Positions 53,201 through 54,007 of a stretch of DNA of 54,007 nt are shown piece by piece (positions within the stretch are counted from its first letter, which is position 1; every line of letters begins with the position of its first letter). Origin of the DNA: Gammaproteobacteria bacterium (GTDB lineage: Bacteria; Pseudomonadota; Gammaproteobacteria; Ga0077536); the NCBI GenBank assembly GCA_019747795.1, contig JAIEQK010000151.1, forward strand, positions 1 through 54,007. Direction: 5' to 3'. Below the pieces are notes generated by a model. It did not search any database. It was not told where the DNA came from and saw only the letters and a program-made list of their open reading frames with translations. Position numbers and translations under genes: made by a program.

Positions 53201-53219
53201 CATCCGAATCGTCATCCAT
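47211..53219 (-). CDS. DUF4011-helicase-endonuclease-DUF3320 giant protein (putative antiviral)
   Basis: A 2002-residue protein. Order: an N-terminal beta-rich part, a segment with ATCLDTALFF (Cys235) and GSHALAGAWL (His261) reminiscent of transglutaminase folds, and DUF4011 from about 395 (WKRSLLDLSKRNRLLNLR). Then an SF1 helicase with Walker A GPPGTGKSET (Lys713), DEAS (1350-1353), GDPKQMPPT, VQGDERDVILLSVGYG and NVAITRAT. Next is a PD-(D/E)xK/Vsr-like MTES_1575-type nuclease with Asp1676 and IECDGAAYH (Glu1693, Asp1695), and a C-terminal DUF3320 (YRPDLRRIAAAIIDAEGPITFKRLSDRIA). This architecture is that of a single-gene phage defence protein (named Hhe in a 2020 survey, from memory). ATG at 53219. 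Its codon use differs from the core genes on the left. Confidence 0.85.
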   Translation of the reverse strand: MDDDSDATEVDGSGSASLPAIAIRAEIAPRITFATHQCDVAVVTDLVVSNLLDTDLEDLTLHIFAEPKIIGAKAWRIDRLSSGSEFRPRDRRVPIEGGLLDALTERMRAEIFFELRQGDTVLATNRYPIIALARNEWGGAQFMPELLAAFVTPNDPAVQRLLKEASQHLERAGKNGALEGYQAKSRKRSWELISGIWAAMSARGITYAEPPASFGREGQKIRLPSMVEEQGLATCLDTALFFAAAIEQVGLYPLIVFTGSHALAGAWLQPQSLPSLTVDDPMEIRKAIAQDDLVLFETTMATGGHAMPFSRALAEGKRQVDEQHEKEFIYAIDIRQARGRDIQPLSSIVLPGKGNGVVADASRSAPPIDEAPDLPPFDVDVPVNEESQTPAERLDRWKRSLLDLSKRNRLLNLRPSESAISIFCPDPALLEDKLADGKRISLITPPVRKTANGEPDATLYHLRTGDDFATKFALEALERNEIVANIEQKTLEKGTIELYRKAKADFEEGGSNTLFLALGMLRWSPPGDTKSSYRAPLILLPVKLIRSSAASKPNLTNHEDDPVFNYTLLQMLRQDFGIDLAAFADALPRDDHGINVKLIWDTVRARIRDVPGFEVVEDVVLSTFSFAKYLMWKDLTDRTETLKSSPFVRHVIDTPRDSYKSGASFLDPWEVDSAIDPAELMAPLNADSSQIVAIHASGKQGDFVLEGPPGTGKSETIANIIAHNIGLGHRVLFVSEKMAALDVVYRRLRSCGLGDFCLELHSAKASKRAVLDQLSAAWEKRATHSPDEWTTKATELGEVRTKLNGLVGALHAPGPGGISPRDAIGRSLRYGDVHRLRLDWHRDDSGRGRAPDRSALAALEALAKRLGMQFSQLDADELKPFKAIAHAEWSYGWAADIVQASAGLRDALQTLVRRRQAFSRQIGLTDAGDDLAETKSFVEVAAVVPDCANHNLRFAFGPDGREALETLEKALAELADYNARLASIPSHYQLEDLSARQIKGWLEERAVVEAKAWPMKALARRRLRKAIWTSLKIGKGIARNPEADLEKLLPLAEQRQVLLAFSNLLPEGTPWKGLETDCDLAIRAVLAGRRLRHAANTIASFGRKLVDVHDLLSRVLSDGRDNLDAGMPTANAAEALRKAHEDFEEKFANFRTVSGASLSADIDGVTLSMLEQTATGIIDRERRLNLWCAWVGASREAREAGLATLVDALEEGTVRTDETVDAFRTAYAIWLAPILIDARPELRRFSSVLHDDLIQTFRTLDKEHAALTATYIRARLSGSVPTRDSQEADPGYGVLSWELQKKARNKPVRQLVAEMGEALTSLTPCLLMSPLSVAQFLPAEIQPFDLVVFDEASQITVPDAIGAIARGKRCIVVGDPKQMPPTRFFERGADEDENEEARDLESILDEALAARVPHHRLTGHYRSRHESLICFSNHAYYHGSLVTYPSAETRDSAVTFHRVPGVYAKGKSRTNEIEAKAVVAEVVRRLRDPRLNGLSMGVVTLNSEQQRLVEDLLDQERRADPELERYFGQSADSPVFVKNLETVQGDERDVILLSVGYGPTEPGAKTMSMNFGPLNRQGGERRLNVAITRATTEVIVFASFDASMVDLTRTSSEAVKDLKNYIDYAARGPVALGEALHSMGGSTGYDSDFEMAVAERLRQLGWTVRTQIGVSKFRIDLGIVHPDAPGRFLAGIECDGAAYHSSPSARDRDRVRHIVLESLGWRLLRVWSTAYFLEPDEAVRRLDDGLRLILDGDRAAGADGPDGTVTEDTDGPPGQEPDSVSASEILGDAEGGEQDGASGGQWAALNARHDEGRRVASLFQTPTVTLPAHGDQELDTESTGGSPPTSFNGDRFHELAYRPDLRRIAAAIIDAEGPITFKRLSDRIARAHGFKRTGHQISSSVWAACNRVRVHTAAPDGHKLFWPESMQPVGELQFRGFLLNGERREWREVPYPEKVWLVKSVGADARNDLPRAVAEAIGVGRVTTQFRDEIIAIFETMTSNRG

Positions 53220-53655
53220 TCTCGCTCAACCCCCAATTATCGCTCGGCTCGGCTCGGCTCGGCTCGGCGAATGGACCAAATTCGCTATCAATCGAATCGC
53301 CTGCACCCAACAAACGTCTCTGCTTCGACCCCGACCGGAAATGGCGTCCTACTAGGTTCGGGCCCCCTGAACCACCGCCCAGTGCAGGCGCGCTCCAGTC
53401 GAGCGCCCCAAAACATTAGCAGCGCGCGGCGTCATTCCGGTGCGGGAAGGAGCGTCTTAATAATTTTTTTCGGTCCGCGGAATCCCATTCCTTTTCGGTC
53501 GCTGGCTTTCGAGTTGGCCACCTCAACCTATCGAAAGACCATCAAAAACATATGGCAACTTGGCTGGCCGGGCGAATTGTCCTCTCGGTCAAGCAAGGTA
53601 GCCATGATATAATCCGACATCAAAGCCGCCCGCTCGTGGTACTGTCGGAATCGGT
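53220..53655. other. Intergenic region upstream of the defence operon
   Basis: 436 bases without a credible gene. Apart from the CTCGG repeat, it holds AT-richer DNA (TTAATAATTTTTTTCGG near 53457) that could contain the promoter of the defence genes, and a weak palindrome GGTTCGGG-CC-CCCTGAACC near 53357. Downstream of the antitoxin gene a toxin would be expected in this stretch; none was found in any frame. Confidence 0.5.
53243..53267. repeat. Pentanucleotide tandem repeat (CTCGG)x5
   Basis: Five perfect copies of CTCGG occupy 53243-53267, 23 bases upstream of the start codon of the 2002-residue protein on its template side. An in-frame TGA nine bases before the ATG shows the repeat is in the leader or promoter, not in the protein. 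Confidence 0.85.
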
Positions 53656-53892
53656 TCAGCGCGGGTCGCCCGCCGATGGGTCGGATGAGCTTGCGTCGAA
53701 ATCCGGCGCGATGTGGATCTGCCCCGCCAGCCTGCCAGGGCGCCGCCTGCGCCCGACCTCGCGATGAGCCGACAGCGACAGGTACGGCTTGCCGGCCGGG
53801 GTGATGACGATCCTCTCGCCCGTTTGCGCAAGCTCGCCAAGGTCAGACAACCTGGACCTACCCTCACGCATCGTGACCTGCGTAGTACCCAT
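53656..53892 (-). CDS. Phd/YefM-VapB-type antitoxin (orphan)
   Basis: A 78-residue protein. The N-terminal TQVTMREGRSRLSDLGELAQTGERIVITPAGKPYLSL matches the DNA-binding domain of Phd/YefM antitoxins, and GRLAGQIHIAPDFDA is the toxin-neutralising tail seen in VapB-like members of the group. The usual ending (DFDAPLPxx) is replaced by SSSDPSAGDPR and a stop, suggesting a frameshift or decay of the tail. No PIN toxin follows on the minus strand. ATG at 53892; the 115 bases between it and the window edge hold no gene that can be supported. Confidence 0.7.
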   Translation of the reverse strand: MGTTQVTMREGRSRLSDLGELAQTGERIVITPAGKPYLSLSAHREVGRRRRPGRLAGQIHIAPDFDASSSDPSAGDPR

Positions 53893-54007
53893 GACTTGCT
53901 ACTCTGGCGTGGGGTTTTGTTGAAGGTTAGCCATGTCATCGGTAATCCAATAATCCCCAGTTGTGGTAATCGAAAATTCCCCACCCATCCCTGCCGAGGA
54001 GGCAAAC

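Larger units (their letters stand above)
40300..54007. mobile_element. Genomic island integrated at tRNA-Arg (left end; right end outside the window)
   Basis: Directly behind the tRNA gene come a tyrosine integrase, an AlpA-like protein, a second recombinase and a replication-type winged-helix protein, then large defence-like cargo. Base composition is visibly less GC-rich than the core part, with AT-rich intergenic DNA and codons such as TTT, AAA and ATA that are rare to the left. No second copy of the tRNA 3' end was found up to 54007, so the island continues to the right or its other end is degenerate. Transfer genes are not seen here. Confidence 0.8.

Noticed and set aside
53350-53400. 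Right-hand copy of the tRNA-Arg 3' end (island attR)
   Set aside because: A GGTTCGGG stretch near 53357 does not match GGTTCGAATCCTTCCGGGCG; no other candidate to 54007.
53589-54005. A 138-codon open frame on the minus strand overlapping the antitoxin
   Set aside because: It is the shifted frame of the antitoxin gene; the antitoxin frame carries the family signature.
1-54007. CRISPR array or rRNA operon
   Set aside because: No regularly spaced direct repeats with unique spacers and no rRNA-like sequence were seen; the only regular tandem repeats are the REP array at 9826-9942 and the CTCGG tract.

Overview
High-GC proteobacterial chromosome segment, most likely from a gammaproteobacterium. 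The evidence is Gram-negative features (lipoprotein lipobox, periplasmic TTQ amine dehydrogenase, c-type cytochrome, a VPLPA-type C-terminal sorting signal), GTAG-footed REP palindromes between genes, and strong codon bias. I cannot name a species from the sequence alone.

Left part (1-17 kb). The window opens in the last codons of yidD, followed by a Nudix hydrolase. A divergent set for polyprenyl-phosphate arabinose follows (DPPR synthase on one side, dprE1-dprE2 on the other). Then come a metallo-beta-lactamase-fold protein, a 1092-residue fused biotin-dependent acyl-CoA carboxylase, a flavin reductase, a DUF808 membrane protein, a small DUF4266 lipoprotein, a MaoC-like hydratase, a coupled two-gene signalling unit (HTH-receiver protein plus a 1320-residue multi-PAS hybrid kinase) and a class I DAHP synthase. 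Five intergenic clusters of REP-like hairpins punctuate this part; two of them supply the stop codon of the adjacent gene.

Middle (17-40 kb). A GGDEF/EAL protein is followed by an apparent operon korC-korA-korB-HsaA-like monooxygenase (2-oxoacid:ferredoxin oxidoreductase with a flavin/Fe-S NAD(P)H subunit). Next is an aralkylamine/methylamine dehydrogenase cluster (aauB-mauE-mauD-aauA-cytochrome c) without mauG, then an exported GDSL esterase with a sorting tail and a zinc alcohol dehydrogenase that could reduce or oxidise aldehydes from amine oxidation. A surface-glycan block follows (GT-C membrane glycosyltransferase, GNAT-like protein, polysaccharide deacetylase, GT2, flippase-like protein, methyltransferase). 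The last two are translationally chained to a luciferase-like flavoenzyme and 5-oxoprolinase subunit A. A Crp/Fnr regulator closes the core region.

Right part (40.2-54 kb). A tRNA-Arg(ACG) gene with a textbook promoter is abutted by a tyrosine integrase whose 3' end lies in the tRNA terminator. This is the left end of a genomic island that runs off the window. The island carries an AlpA-like protein, a second tyrosine recombinase, a 1-kb structured non-coding stretch and a winged-helix replication-type protein. Its cargo is two large genes: an 870-residue Zn-hook ABC ATPase resembling RloC/PrrC anticodon nucleases, and a 2002-residue DUF4011-helicase-endonuclease-DUF3320 protein. They lie in the same orientation and together look like an antiviral module. 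A pentanucleotide repeat sits just upstream of the helicase start, and an orphan Phd/VapB-type antitoxin lies near the right edge.
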